DNA of 64,000 nucleotides from Chrysomallon squamiferum (Eukaryota; Mollusca; Gastropoda; Neomphalida; Peltospiridae): NCBI GenBank assembly GCA_012295275.1, contig CM022666.1, positions 9,421,423 to 9,485,422 of the forward strand, read 5' to 3'. Shown piece by piece: positions 18,540 to 47,369 of this stretch (position 1 is its first letter; each line of letters starts with the position of its first letter). The notes under the pieces were generated by a model. It saw only the letters and a program-made list of their open reading frames with translations, ran no database searches and was not told where the DNA came from. The position numbers and the translations under genes were made by a program.

Positions 18540-21090
18540 TTCATAAAATTATACTATACAATGATAAAACTATACTACACACGTACAGTGTACACAATGA
18601 TAAAACTATACTACAAACGTACACCGTACACAATGATAAAATTATACTACATACGTACAGTGTACACACTAATAAAACTATACTACACACATGCAGTGTA
18701 CAGACACTGATAAAACGTACAGTGTACATACATTGATAAAACTACAGTACACACATACAATGTATACAAAGAAAAACTAACCTACATACGTTCAGTGTAC
18801 ACACTGATAAACTATACTACATACGTACAGTGTACACAATGATAAAACTATACTAGACACGTACAGTGTACACAATGATAAAACTATACTAGACACGTAC
18901 AGTGTACACACTGATAAACTATACTACATACGTACAGCGTACACAATGAGAAAACTATACTATACATCTTCATTATGGAAAAAGATAAAGTATATTACAC
19001 ACGTACAGGATACACTATGATTACACTTACTACACATGTACGGTGTACGCAGTCATAAACCATACTACACACGTAGAGTGTACACACATTGATAAAACTA
19101 TACTACATGAATGCAGTGTACATACATTGATAAAACTACACTAGACACATACAATGTACACTGATAAAACTACACTATACAGGTACAGAGTACACAATGA
19201 TTATCTATACTATACACGTTCAGTATGCACCAAGATAATATTACTACACACGTATAGGGTACACAATGATAAAACTACACTAGACATGTACAGTGTAGAC
19301 AGTGATAATCTACACTAGACATGTACAGTGTGCGCAGATATAAAACTATACTACACACGTACAGTGTGCGCAGATATAAAACTATACTACACACGTACAG
19401 TGTACACAACAATAAAACTATACAACACACGTACAGTGTACACAACAATAAAACTATACTACACACGTACATTGTACACTCTGATAAAACTATACTACAC
19501 ACGTACAGTGTACACAACAATAAAACTATACTACACACGTACAGTGTACACAACAATAAAACTATACAACACACGTACATTGTACACACTGATAAAACTA
19601 CACTACACATGTACAGTGTACACAATGAGAAAACTATACTACACACGTACATTGTACACACGAATAAAAGAAGACTGTAGGACTGCACACATACAGTGTA
19701 TATAGTAATAAAACTATTCTAAACGCATAGTGTACACACATTGATAAAACTATACTATAGATGTATAGTGTACATACATTGATAAATCTACACTACACAC
19801 GTAAGTGTACACATACTGACAAAACAATACTACAAACGTACAGTGTACACACACTGATAAAACTATACTACAAACGTAAAGTGTACACAATAATAATCTG
19901 TACTACACGATCAGTGTAAAACTACACTATGATTACACTTACTACACACGTAGAGTGTACACATTGATAAAGCTATACTATATGAATGCAGTGTACATAC
20001 ACTGATAAAACTATATCCTATAAAAGTACAGTGTACACACATTGATAAAATTACACTACACACGTACAATGTACACAACAATAAAACAATACTACACACG
20101 TACAGTGTACATACTGATAAAATTATACTTTACATGTACAGTGTACACACATTGATAAATCTACACTACACACGTACAGGGTACACACATTGATAAGACT
20201 ACACTAGACATGTACAGTACACAATAATAATATATACTAAACACGTTCAATGTGTACAAATATAAAACTATACTACACACGTACAGTGTGCACAAAGATA
20301 ATCTATACTACGCACGTTGAGTATGCACAAAAATACTACACATGTACAGTGTACACAAAGATAATCTATACTACGCACGTTGAGTATGCACAAAAATACT
20401 ACACATGTACAGTGTACACAATTATAAAACTAAACTATATGAATGCAGTGTACACACATTGATAAAACAACACTACATACGTACAGTGTACACAGTGATA
20501 AACTATACTACACACGTACATTGTACACAAAGATAATCTATACAACACACGTTCAGTATGCACAAAAGATAAACTATAGTACACACGTACATTGTACACA
20601 AAGATAATCTATACAACACACGTTCAGTATGCACAAAAGATAAATTATAGTACTCATTACGGTGTACGCAATGGTAAAATTACACTACACATGTACAGAG
20701 TACACAATTATAAAAGCTATACTACAGACGTATAATGAACATAATGGATAAAACTATTCTATACATGTATAATGTACACAATGATAAAACTATACTATAC
20801 ACGTTCAGTATGCACAAATATAAAACTATACTACACACAGTGTACACAATGATAAAACTACACTACACACGTACAGAGTACACAATGATAAAATTATACT
20901 ACACACATAGAGTGCACATAACGATAAAACTATAATAAGAACGTACAGTGTACACAATTATAAAACTACTACGCACGTACAGTGTACATAATGATAAAAC
21001 TAAACTATACACGTACAGTGTACACAGTGATAAAACTATATTACACACGTTCGGTGTACACGGTGATAAAATTATAGTTCACAATAATAA
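18540..21090. repeat. Minisatellite of ~36-bp units, about 70 copies
   Basis: The unit is GATAAAACTATACTACACAC followed by GTACAGTGTACACA and a short linker; GTACAGTGTAC is itself a near palindrome. Units vary at many positions, with a more homogenised block at about 19330-19660. Weak open frames on both strands (for example YTRTVYT-type or VCTLYVCSIVL-type repeats) are translations of the unit. Confidence 0.95.
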
Positions 21091-21369
21091 ACTATGCATT
21101 TTTCACTCACTGACCGTACTGAGATATAAGCAGTGTACTGTAACATGTAACGAGTGTGTACGTTTGTGCACTGATACATGTGATGCATATTTGAAATTCT
21201 AATGAGTATCAGTTGTTTGGTGTAAGTCGTTCAATCATTGCTTGTCTCCCTTTTCCCATCTTCAGTTGCTGAGTCTCATTCATATTTTTATCCGTTTCCT
21301 GAAAATATTAATTATTTAACAATTCTAATGTTTTATTTATTGTACAATTTCTCTCAGATAAATATTAAT

Positions 21370-21370
<1 letters not shown>

Positions 21371-21457
<87 letters not shown>
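21371..21457. repeat. (CT)n microsatellite
   Basis: A pure CT run of about 86 bp, followed by CA-rich sequence near 21590-21630. Confidence 0.97.
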
Positions 21458-21460
<3 letters not shown>

Positions 21461-21639
21461 CATACAAATTCGTAAACACACATAAATTCTGGTATACGTA
21501 AACACACGTATGTATGCCTCAGGAACTCTCATGCATATAAAGAAACATGCCGATACACGATTAACACAGACATACAAACATAGGCACATAAACACAAACA
21601 CGCGCGCGCGCACACACACACACACACACACAAACGTAA

Positions 21640-21798
21640 ATATGAGTGTAAATGGAAAACGTGACTGGAACGGGTTATCCATCATAGCAGTGACAACGAT
21701 TAATATGAATTTTTATGTATCTATCCTTTTTATTATTTTTATTATTACTCTGCTTAAAAGATTTAGAAACCACAGAGCTATCTTTAGAATGCATTTTA

Positions 21799-21830
<32 letters not shown>

Positions 21831-22138
21831 TGATATATATTTTTTAATGAACAAAATTGTCGTTTATGGCAAATTATTTAATTATTTTTATAAATTTAAA
21901 TATAATTATATAATATCACATCTATATTGTATTATCTCTATTATGCTATTTTTAATTGCATTGTAATATATTATATTATATTATATTATATTATATTATA
22001 TTATATTATATTGTATTGTATTATATTATATTGTGGTTTTGTGTTTTGTTGTATTACATTATATTACATATTACAACATATATATATATGTACACACAAA
22101 CACACACACTCATCTTATATATGTGTGTCTGTGTAGTA

Positions 22139-22170
<32 letters not shown>

Positions 22171-23032
22171 AGTCCGCTGTATGTCTGTCAGTCTGCCTGT
22201 CTGTTTGTCTCTCTCTTTGCCAAACTGTTCGTGTTTCTCTATGCAAAAAGATAAACATTACTGCAGCCATAGGAGTGACTAGCTTCTTCTTTCCAAAATG
22301 TCAACAAGAACTCTCCATAATTAACTTAAAAATTCCGAAAATATTATTATTCATTTAACTTATAAAATGTACATTATTTTTCTCTTTTTTCAGTTATTAC
22401 TTTATGTCTGTCTTTCGTTTCTTTCATTAATTCCTTTTTTATTTTATTTTTTCAGCCTTTTCTTTTCTTCTTTCTTTTAATTTGTTTTCCTTTTATTTAT
22501 TTCTATTTCCTTTCTTTCTCTCTTTCATTTCCTGTTTTGGATAAGCTGACAGATGGACTGTATTAACAACAATATTTTAAAACCGGGTTACTTAGCAATA
22601 CGTTCATCATTTTTACGTGTTTGTGTGTGATCATCTTTATGTTCTGGCATCGAGTTATAACAGCCACAGCTGAAAAATGAAATCCTTACTAGGCAACAAC
22701 TTCATGTCCCACAGCTTGTGACGATAATAGCAACTACGTAAGACAGAAATATGCGCGGTTGCTAGAATACTGCAGTTAGTTAGGGACCAAACTGGTCAGT
22801 AGCCTTGGAGATGTTTTAAAATGTTTCAGACAACAAGACGCTGGCTTTTAATTATAAGCTTCGTTTTCACAGAGTACGTGATTTTATGGGAGGGTATTGA
22901 CATTGAGTCACAGCTAAGTTTTTTGTTTTTCGCTGAACATTATACTTCATCATCATCTGTGAAAATGTTTTTTTTTGTATGTTTCTTTTCACAGTATTTT
23001 AGACATTTCTCATACGTCTTAACAGTTCCTGT

Positions 23033-23129
<97 letters not shown>

Positions 23130-23715
23130 TTTGAACTAAATATTATAAATATTTCTGGATGGAACATAACGTAATCATTATTAGGAAATTCAAAAAATCT
23201 CTGATGCTGAAGAAACGAGGTCATCAAACGCAATTCAGATTAGATTTCAGTCTAGGTAGTTTATCATAAACCTTCTCGAACAAATAATTTACATTATTAT
23301 TTATTTATTTGGATAAACTTTTATTTAGATGAACATTGAAATTGTTATTATTCGGAAGGAATCTCTCGATCTATATACATATTTTACTATATCTGTATAC
23401 GTATATTACTGCATCTGTATACACATATTATTATATCTATACATATATTACTATATCTATAGAAGTATATTACTATATCTATACATATATTACTATATCT
23501 ATATGCTGTTACTGTTAATATGAACCTTTTATAAAAATATAGTGCTGTATACTACTTAAAATAATCAAACATTTCACCTTTTACACACACACACACACAG
23601 TCACACACACACACACACATATACACACCAGATCAACCAAAATAATAAACAAATAAATAAATAAATAAATAAATAAAGATGAATAAGAATTGACGAATGC
23701 AACTTACAGATCTAC

Positions 23716-23752
<37 letters not shown>

Positions 23753-24003
23753 TTTCCTTTTTATTTTATAAATTTAGCTGAATATTACGTCATTTTTCTA
23801 AATATGCAACGTTCCTATTGGACATTTTGTTAACGCACCCACTGTAAAAACGTAGAGTCACGATCGTACGGTTATTCGTACTTTTTTCTAACAAAGCAAT
23901 AAATTGTCACTTTTCACTGTTTGTTTCGCTCTGCTTGTCGTCTGCTAAGGGCTGGAGTTCAGACAGCAGCTACAACGAAACACGTCCACAGATACTGGTA
24001 ACC
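21640..24003. other. AT-rich region without a supported gene
   Basis: It holds a 28-bp poly-A (21805), a (ATATT)n tract (21965-22035), a (GA)n run (23034-23123), (TA)n/(TATC) tracts (23370-23500) and CA runs (23585-23750). A short open frame from ATG 22821 runs into the GA repeat and has no splice support. The last 200 bp before 24004 probably contain the promoter/leader of the astacin gene, but no TATA box stands out. Confidence 0.6.
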
Positions 24004-41892
<17,889 letters not shown>

Positions 41893-41902
41893 AATATTTA
41901 TT

Positions 41903-41956
<54 letters not shown>

Positions 41957-42880
41957 GCAAATGCCTTTTATTTTGCAAAGTTGATCAGAAAAAAGTATAA
42001 TACAAACAAATTGTTTATCATTTGCTTGCTCATTTATTTATTTAATATTAATGAACATTATTTATCTCTTTTAATGAAAAAGATGACTTATACATGATTT
42101 AATGTATATGATGAAAAGGTAAATAAATATGTTTACAATTATATGAGTTTTTATTTCTATCCGCTACATTTAATCGATAACTTTAGTCGTATTCTGAATG
42201 ATAACGTACATGCAGACACTTTATAGGCGTGTTCATACGTACTGTTTATAATTAACCTTTCCAAGATGACTCGGCGTTACAGAACAGATTCATGTTGGAG
42301 TTGGTGGATTTTTTACCAAGACAAATAATCCGGATAAAAACAAGATAAAACGTTTGTTAGAAAATGTGGACGACGTGTATACATACATACTAACATACAT
42401 ACATATATTTACATGCAAACACTTACCCACACACATGCACATCCATATAGTATATCTTCGAAAATTTAAACGTCGATCTCTCAAACTGAAAGTCTGGTTC
42501 CGTCCGAGCTCCTATGTAAGCTAATAATAATGGCCTTCAGAATTACCAACGTTGACAACTGGAAAACCTCTTTTTCTCAAAGTTGTTTGTCATGGTGCCG
42601 AAAGAGATAATTACATCTTTTCGTGGATGATGATGTTATAACGTCAGTGGTAACAGTGAAAAGATTACGTAATAACAATGTATGTCAGGTTAAACATGTT
42701 TTGTTGTTGTCGTAGTTGTTGCTGTCGTTTATTTATATATAGGACCGATAATAATTAAAATAAATAAATAAATTATAAAACGGTATTTTTTTTAATCTCC
42801 CATTTATTACCGATTTCATTTTAAATAAATTTAACGACTTTGTACAAAATTGGCAACATCTAATATTGAAATACATTAAA
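41893..42880. other. 3' flank of the astacin gene, no further gene
   Basis: A (TTA)n tract (41915-41956) follows the stop codon, then unique AT-rich sequence. Tail-to-tail arrangement with the peptide gene at 42898. Confidence 0.6.
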
Positions 42881-42897
42881 TGAAGACTTTATTCAAT

Positions 42898-43125
42898 TCA
42901 GTCAATATCTCGATCGCATCTTCTTATACATCTGACAGCGTCTATCCAGCACCTCTCATTGCAGCTGTATTTCTCAAACTTGCTTTTTAAGTTCGTGCAA
43001 TCATGTTTTCTGTCGCATCTCTGATAGAACTTGAGACAACTTTTGCCACAGTTGTCCTGTGCTCGCGTGAAGGAGCCGAACAGTATGACGTAAACCACAA
43101 ACAGAAGTACGGCACAGTTTGTCAT
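42898..43125 (-). CDS. Secreted eight-cysteine peptide, copy 1
   Basis: The single coding exon encodes 75 residues. The start is the ATG at 43125, because a 3' splice site (GTTTTAG, AG at 43141-43140) lies 14 nt upstream. A signal peptide covers about residues 1-22 (MTNCAVLLFVVYVILF...). The mature part of about 53 residues is basic and has cysteines spaced C-x3-C-x6-C-x5-C-x11-C-x3-C-x6-C-x3-C. The C-x3-C pairs suggest a disulfide-linked helical hairpin. A polyadenylation signal (complement of 42888-42893) starts five bases after the stop. Both plus-strand paralogues (44336, 46670) share the exact spacing. I recognise no named family. A secreted defence, signalling or venom-type peptide is possible but not shown. 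Confidence 0.82.
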   Translation of the reverse strand: MTNCAVLLFVVYVILFGSFTRAQDNCGKSCLKFYQRCDRKHDCTNLKSKFEKYSCNERCWIDAVRCIRRCDRDID

Positions 43126-43382
43126 GACGTAATAAATCACTAAAACGGTGTTTATAATAATAATAATAATAATAATAAGAGCCTACAATTGACTTCTTAA
43201 GTTGTAAATACTCTAATAAATCTTTATATCACCTAATCTGAATAATAAAACTGCTGCTCCTACTACTACTAGTAATAGTAATCATAATAATATACGTGTC
43301 GAACAACTAAAATATTAAAAATTGTAATGTTTGGAATGTAAAAAGTAAATCCAGTTAATCAAAAGTATAAAACATGATTTAC

Positions 43383-43504
43383 CAGTGTAAAGCGGACGCC
43401 AGTTGAATATTAAAACAAAATGACTTTAATTCAGCCTCTCTAGTAGATGAAGTTGGTTTATGTTTTCAGATGCTAACGAGATGAATATTACGTCATAAAG
43501 GATG
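43383..43504 (-). promoter_or_regulatory. Promoter and leader-exon region of peptide copy 1
   Basis: On the minus strand CATCCTTTATGACGTAATAT (complement within 43484-43504) is followed 88 bp later by CGCTTTACACTG|GTAAAT, a candidate leader-exon donor. The same two blocks, with the same spacing, occur upstream of peptide copy 2 on the plus strand. TGACGTAA is a CRE/bZIP-type core and TTTATGA may act as a weak TATA element. Confidence 0.55.
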
Positions 43505-43677
43505 GTACAAGTTACGTAATGTTTTCTTCAAGTGAACCTAGTAAAGAGAACCTATTAATATTTGTACACCATACTATTTTATCGTAAGTCAAAGTTTTTC
43601 ATAATTTCATTATGAATAAACCAAGATAATAATAAGTAAGTAAAATTAAAATACAAAATTTTGTTGAAAATTTCATA

Positions 43678-43679
<2 letters not shown>

Positions 43680-43731
<52 letters not shown>
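43680..43731. repeat. (AAT)n microsatellite between the divergent peptide genes
   Basis: A pure AAT run of about 52 bp. Confidence 0.97.
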
Positions 43732-43761
43732 CTCACCGAAACTTTATTATGTGCGTGCTCG

Positions 43762-43882
43762 CATCCTTTATGACGTAATATTGTTGCCACTGACAACAGA
43801 GGACATCTGCAACCGAGACAGATATAGTGTCTTAAAAGCCTTAATTTTGATTTTATTTACAGCATGTGTACGCTTTAGCGGG
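43762..43882 (+). promoter_or_regulatory. Promoter and leader-exon region of peptide copy 2
   Basis: CATCCTTTATGACGTAATAT starts at 43762 and is the perfect mirror of the block at 43484-43504. CGCTTTAGCGGG|GTAAAT follows after 89 bp. The intron between this donor (43883) and the acceptor at 44324 holds (AAC)n, (AAT)n and (ATCT)n tracts. Confidence 0.55.
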
Positions 43883-44248
43883 GTAAATAATTTTATATAG
43901 TTTTCTAACTACTTTTTCATATCATTCCATTTTTCACTAGATATCTCTTACATGAAACGTTTGAAATAGTGTTTCTGAAAATATACTCCCGTTTAATAAT
44001 AAATAATAATAACAACAAGAACAGCAACAGCAGCAACAACAACAACAACAACAACAACAATAATAATAATAACAAGGATAATAGTTTTAATAACAGCCGT
44101 TGTCATAAAAGTGGCAGTAGTTGTAGTAATAATAATAATAACAACTGTACTATAGTAATAGTATAGCAATAGTAGTAGCAGCAGCAGTTGTAGTAAATAA
44201 CTGAATAATTTTGAATCTACGAAATTACACCTAGCATAGCAAACAAAC

Positions 44249-44249
44249 A

Positions 44250-44303
<54 letters not shown>
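44249..44303. repeat. (ATCT)n microsatellite
   Basis: Thirteen or so ATCT units just before the acceptor of peptide copy 2. Confidence 0.97.
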
Positions 44304-44335
44304 ATATATATATTTGTTTTTTAGGAGGTTGTTAC

Positions 44336-44569
44336 ATGATGACAAGCAGTATTGTATTGTTTGTTGTGGTGTACGTCATACTATTCAGCAGCATCTCGCT
44401 AGCAGACGACATTTGTGGAAAAGAATGTTTGAAGCGCTATCAGATTTGTGGGAAGAAACTTGACTGTCCAAACAAGAAAAGCAAATTTGAGATTTTTCGC
44501 TGCAATGAGAAATGCTGGCAGCACGCAGTCACGTGTATCAAAAAATGCGACACCGCAGTGCGAATGTAG
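44336..44569 (+). CDS. Secreted eight-cysteine peptide, copy 2
   Basis: This coding exon (77 residues) starts 11 nt after an acceptor (TTTTTTAG, AG at 44323-44324). ATGATG gives two possible starts (44336, 44339). The signal peptide spans about residues 1-23 and is nearly the same as in copy 1 (VLFVV.YVILF.S). The mature part begins DDICGKECLKRYQIC and keeps the family cysteine spacing C-x3-C-x6-C-x5-C-x11-C-x3-C-x6-C-x3-C. Lys/Arg are frequent between cysteines. Copy 1 lies 1.2 kb away in head-to-head orientation with a shared upstream block, so the pair arose by inverted duplication. Function is unknown. Confidence 0.82.
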   Translation: MMTSSIVLFVVVYVILFSSISLADDICGKECLKRYQICGKKLDCPNKKSKFEIFRCNEKCWQHAVTCIKKCDTAVRM

Positions 44570-44861
44570 AACACTGGGCACTCAAGTCATCGACTCTGTC
44601 TACAGAGAAAAGAGAAAGTTTAAAATTAATAATGGCGTCGCTAAATGTTTGTGATAATTAATATATTAATTACTACACCGGATGTACAATTTGATCTTTG
44701 ATTTTACCAGTTTACACTAATACGTAGAAATAATAATAGTAGTAAATATATATAAATTAATTTGTGTTGTTGTTACTCTAGTAGTACTAATAGTAGTAGT
44801 TTCTTCGTCTTCTTCTTTTTCTTCTTATTATTATTTAAAAAATGTTTAGTCAACGTCACCG

Positions 44862-44863
44862 TA

Positions 44864-44924
<61 letters not shown>

Positions 44925-44925
44925 G
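44862..44925. repeat. (AAT)n microsatellite
   Basis: About 60 bp of AAT between peptide copies 2 and 3. Asn- or Tyr-rich frames across it are artefacts. Confidence 0.97.
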
Positions 44926-44939
44926 TTATAATAATAGTA

Positions 44940-46290
44940 ATAATAGAAACAAATATAATAGATAAAAAAATTAAATAAGAACAAAAATATAAATTCAGTA
45001 AATATATGTAGCCTATTTTCTGTGATATTTATGAGCTCTGAATTTTTCTTCAATTAGGCCTGTAATTTGAAGATTCGCTTTTTATTTACTGTCTAAAATA
45101 TCACAATTATTTATCAAACAGAAATCTAGTGAAAACAACAAACTAAATAAAGAGAGTAAACGCCTGAACAGCAGTCTGTGGATTTTTCCTAACACAGTTG
45201 TCAAATTTGTTTTTTCTTACTTTTTTTTTTTTCTTTTTTAACAAGTTTAATACTTATTTTTCAGATGTGAAATTGAAGTAAAAATAAGAAATTAAAAATT
45301 AAACATATAACAAAGACAACAACAAAACGAGAGACAAACAAATAGACAGACATAGAGGCCGAAAGAAATACAAAGTGGAAAGGCGATATATAGACATTAT
45401 ACAATATTAGTTACATATATGAATACAAACTTGCCTACCTACCTACCTACATACATACATGCATGCACATACATCTTCACTCATTCATACATACACACAT
45501 ATACGTATATATACATAAATACATAGGTACATGCACATACACCTACACTCATTCATACATACATACATATATTCATATATATATACATGTACAGACACGT
45601 GCACTCGTTCATACACATATATACATGCATACATACATACATACACGCATATACACCTATAGTCAGTCATTCATAGATACAAACATATACAAATATATAT
45701 ACGTACACACACACATACATACATATATATAGACATATACATACATAGAGGGAGAGACGCACTTATAAACTATAGAGATGTAAAGACTGGAAGAGAAAAT
45801 GAAAAAAAAAAATGTTTTTGAAATCTATCTAAAAAGAAACATAAGAAGTAAGACACTCCAAATAATATATAAATAAATAAATAAATAAATATTTCAGTTT
45901 ACAACAATAACAGCGATTGTAGTAGTAGTAGTAGTAGTAGTAGTAATAATAATAATAATAATAATGATGATGATGATGATGACGAGGAAGACAATGATAA
46001 TAAGAACGCGTTGAAGCATTTAAGAAAGCGGAAAATTTACTTATTAAATTTATAATGCTATAATATTCAGTTGCCTATACTTTCTTATCCTAAATTAATT
46101 ATATTGTTTTTAACTAGTTTCGTTATTTCAAAGATATTTGTATTTCTGTTAAGAAGTAATAATTTTAGTACAAGAACACAAATAAGGAAACTAATTTTGA
46201 ACAGCCTGACAGTTGCATTTTCTTTCCCATTTACAAACTGTAACTCCGCATTTTTAAAAATCAGACTGTTCGAAGCATTTTATAACTATG
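44940..46290. other. AT-rich spacer between peptide copies 2 and 3
   Basis: Unique AT-rich sequence with a long (CATA)n-type region at 45430-45760 and (TAG)n/(ATG)n at 45920-45980. No exon is seen. Confidence 0.6.
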
Positions 46291-46301
46291 TCTTTCATCA
46301 G

Positions 46302-46332
46302 TGACGTCATATAGGAGAATGACGTCATTCTT
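46302..46332. promoter_or_regulatory. Paired TGACGTCAT sites upstream of peptide copy 3
   Basis: Two palindromic CRE-type sites, TGACGTCAT at about 46302-46310 and again at about 46320-46328, lie some 360 bp upstream of the ATG at 46670. This is similar in core and distance to the TGACGTAAT block upstream of copy 1. Confidence 0.4.
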
Positions 46333-46669
46333 TTAGAAGAACCTAACATTGCCGGCATAGTCATTATCATCATTGCGGTTTTTGTATTTAAAATTTTCCT
46401 ATTTGACAATGTCTTTTTTGCACTCATCTAACTGGTTCGAATTCTTCTTGTTCTTCTTCTTACATTGTGTATGTAGGGACTATGCATTTGTGAACATGTG
46501 TTTGTTTATATGTGTGTGAATGTGTATTTATGTGCCTGTTTTTCTATGTTTATGTTTATAGGAATGTACAAAGTCGATTACTCCAGTATTATACCCACAT
46601 CTGTCTGTTTATTGCAAATGATTTTTTCATTAATTCTTTTCTTTATTCTTTTCAGATTACTTCAAAACG

Positions 46670-46912
46670 ATGTCTTCTTTGTCGTACGTAATGACACTAA
46701 TGATGCTGCTGATGACGGCGTGGTTGTCCACTGCTGACGACGAGTGCAGTAAAACGTGTTTGAACTATTATCAACGTTGTGAACGTGAACAGGATTGTCA
46801 GGACATGATCAACGAATTTCAGAAGTACAAGTGTAGCAGAAGATGTTGGGACGCAGCCGCCAAATGTGTCATTCAGTGTGACCACCACGACGTCCAAAAC
46901 AAAGCAGAGTAG
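46670..46912 (+). CDS. Secreted eight-cysteine peptide, copy 3
   Basis: The coding exon (80 residues) starts 14 nt after an acceptor (CTTTTCAG, AG at 46654-46655), repeating the gene structure of the other two copies. The signal peptide covers about residues 1-22 (MSSLSYVMTLMMLLMTAWLS), different in sequence from copies 1 and 2. The mature part starts DDECSKTCLNYYQRC and retains all eight cysteines with identical spacing, plus Tyr-Gln before the third and Trp after the sixth cysteine. It is less basic than the others and has a slightly longer polar C-terminus. Divergent residues between fixed cysteines suggest a long-lived, possibly fast-evolving family. Confidence 0.82.
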   Translation: MSSLSYVMTLMMLLMTAWLSTADDECSKTCLNYYQRCEREQDCQDMINEFQKYKCSRRCWDAAAKCVIQCDHHDVQNKAE

Positions 46913-46999
46913 TCCACATCACCGGCATCATCACCCTTCTCTTCTTCCTACTGTTCTTCTATTATTATTACTATTTGATTACTATAACTATTACTATTA

Positions 47000-47000
47000 C

Positions 47001-47073
<73 letters not shown>

Positions 47074-47076
47074 GCC
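47000..47076. repeat. (TTA)n microsatellite
   Basis: Pure ATT triplets about 90 bp after the stop of peptide copy 3. Confidence 0.97.
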
Positions 47077-47284
47077 ATTACTATTTTATATCCTGTTTTA
47101 ATGAGAAGGGAATTTTCTTAACATGTTTTTACTTGTTGATTAAACTTGTTGATTGAACACTTATTTTAAAGTATACTGTTTTATCTAAATATAGAAGTAT
47201 TGTAAAATAACTGTTGTAATCAATTTTATTTTTATTTTCAATCTGAGCTTTTATTTATTTATTGTCAGTTTTTATCCTGTCTTT

Positions 47285-47360
47285 TTATGTGTATGTATGT
47301 ATGTATGTATGTTACGATTTGAATATTTTCTGCTTTAAGTACCTTGATTAGGCTCGTCAG
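47285..47360 (-). mobile_element. SINE tail fragment
   Basis: GTATGTATGTATGTATG followed by TTACGATTTGAATATTTTCT and GATTAGGCTCGTCAGAATG matches the tail end of the family; the rest is missing. Confidence 0.5.
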
Positions 47361-47369
47361 AATGTATGC

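Noticed and set aside
18521-20935. Repeated peptide-like frames in the 36-bp array (for example YTRTVYT or VCTLYVCS)
   Set aside because: They follow the repeat unit, break at every indel and appear on both strands; no promoter or splice signals.
22821-23174. 117-codon frame starting MFQTTRRWLLIISF
   Set aside because: The N-terminus is hydrophobic but the frame enters a GA microsatellite and there is no donor that would save a first exon.
43969-44250. Asn-rich and Val-rich frames before peptide copy 2
   Set aside because: AAC/AAT repeats inside the presumed leader intron.
45463-45732. His/Tyr/Thr-rich frames in the CATA tract
   Set aside because: Simple tetranucleotide repeat translation.
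46071-46304. 77-codon hydrophobic frame upstream of peptide copy 3
   Set aside because: AT-rich Phe/Leu/Ile content without a conserved motif; it overlaps the likely promoter of the peptide gene.
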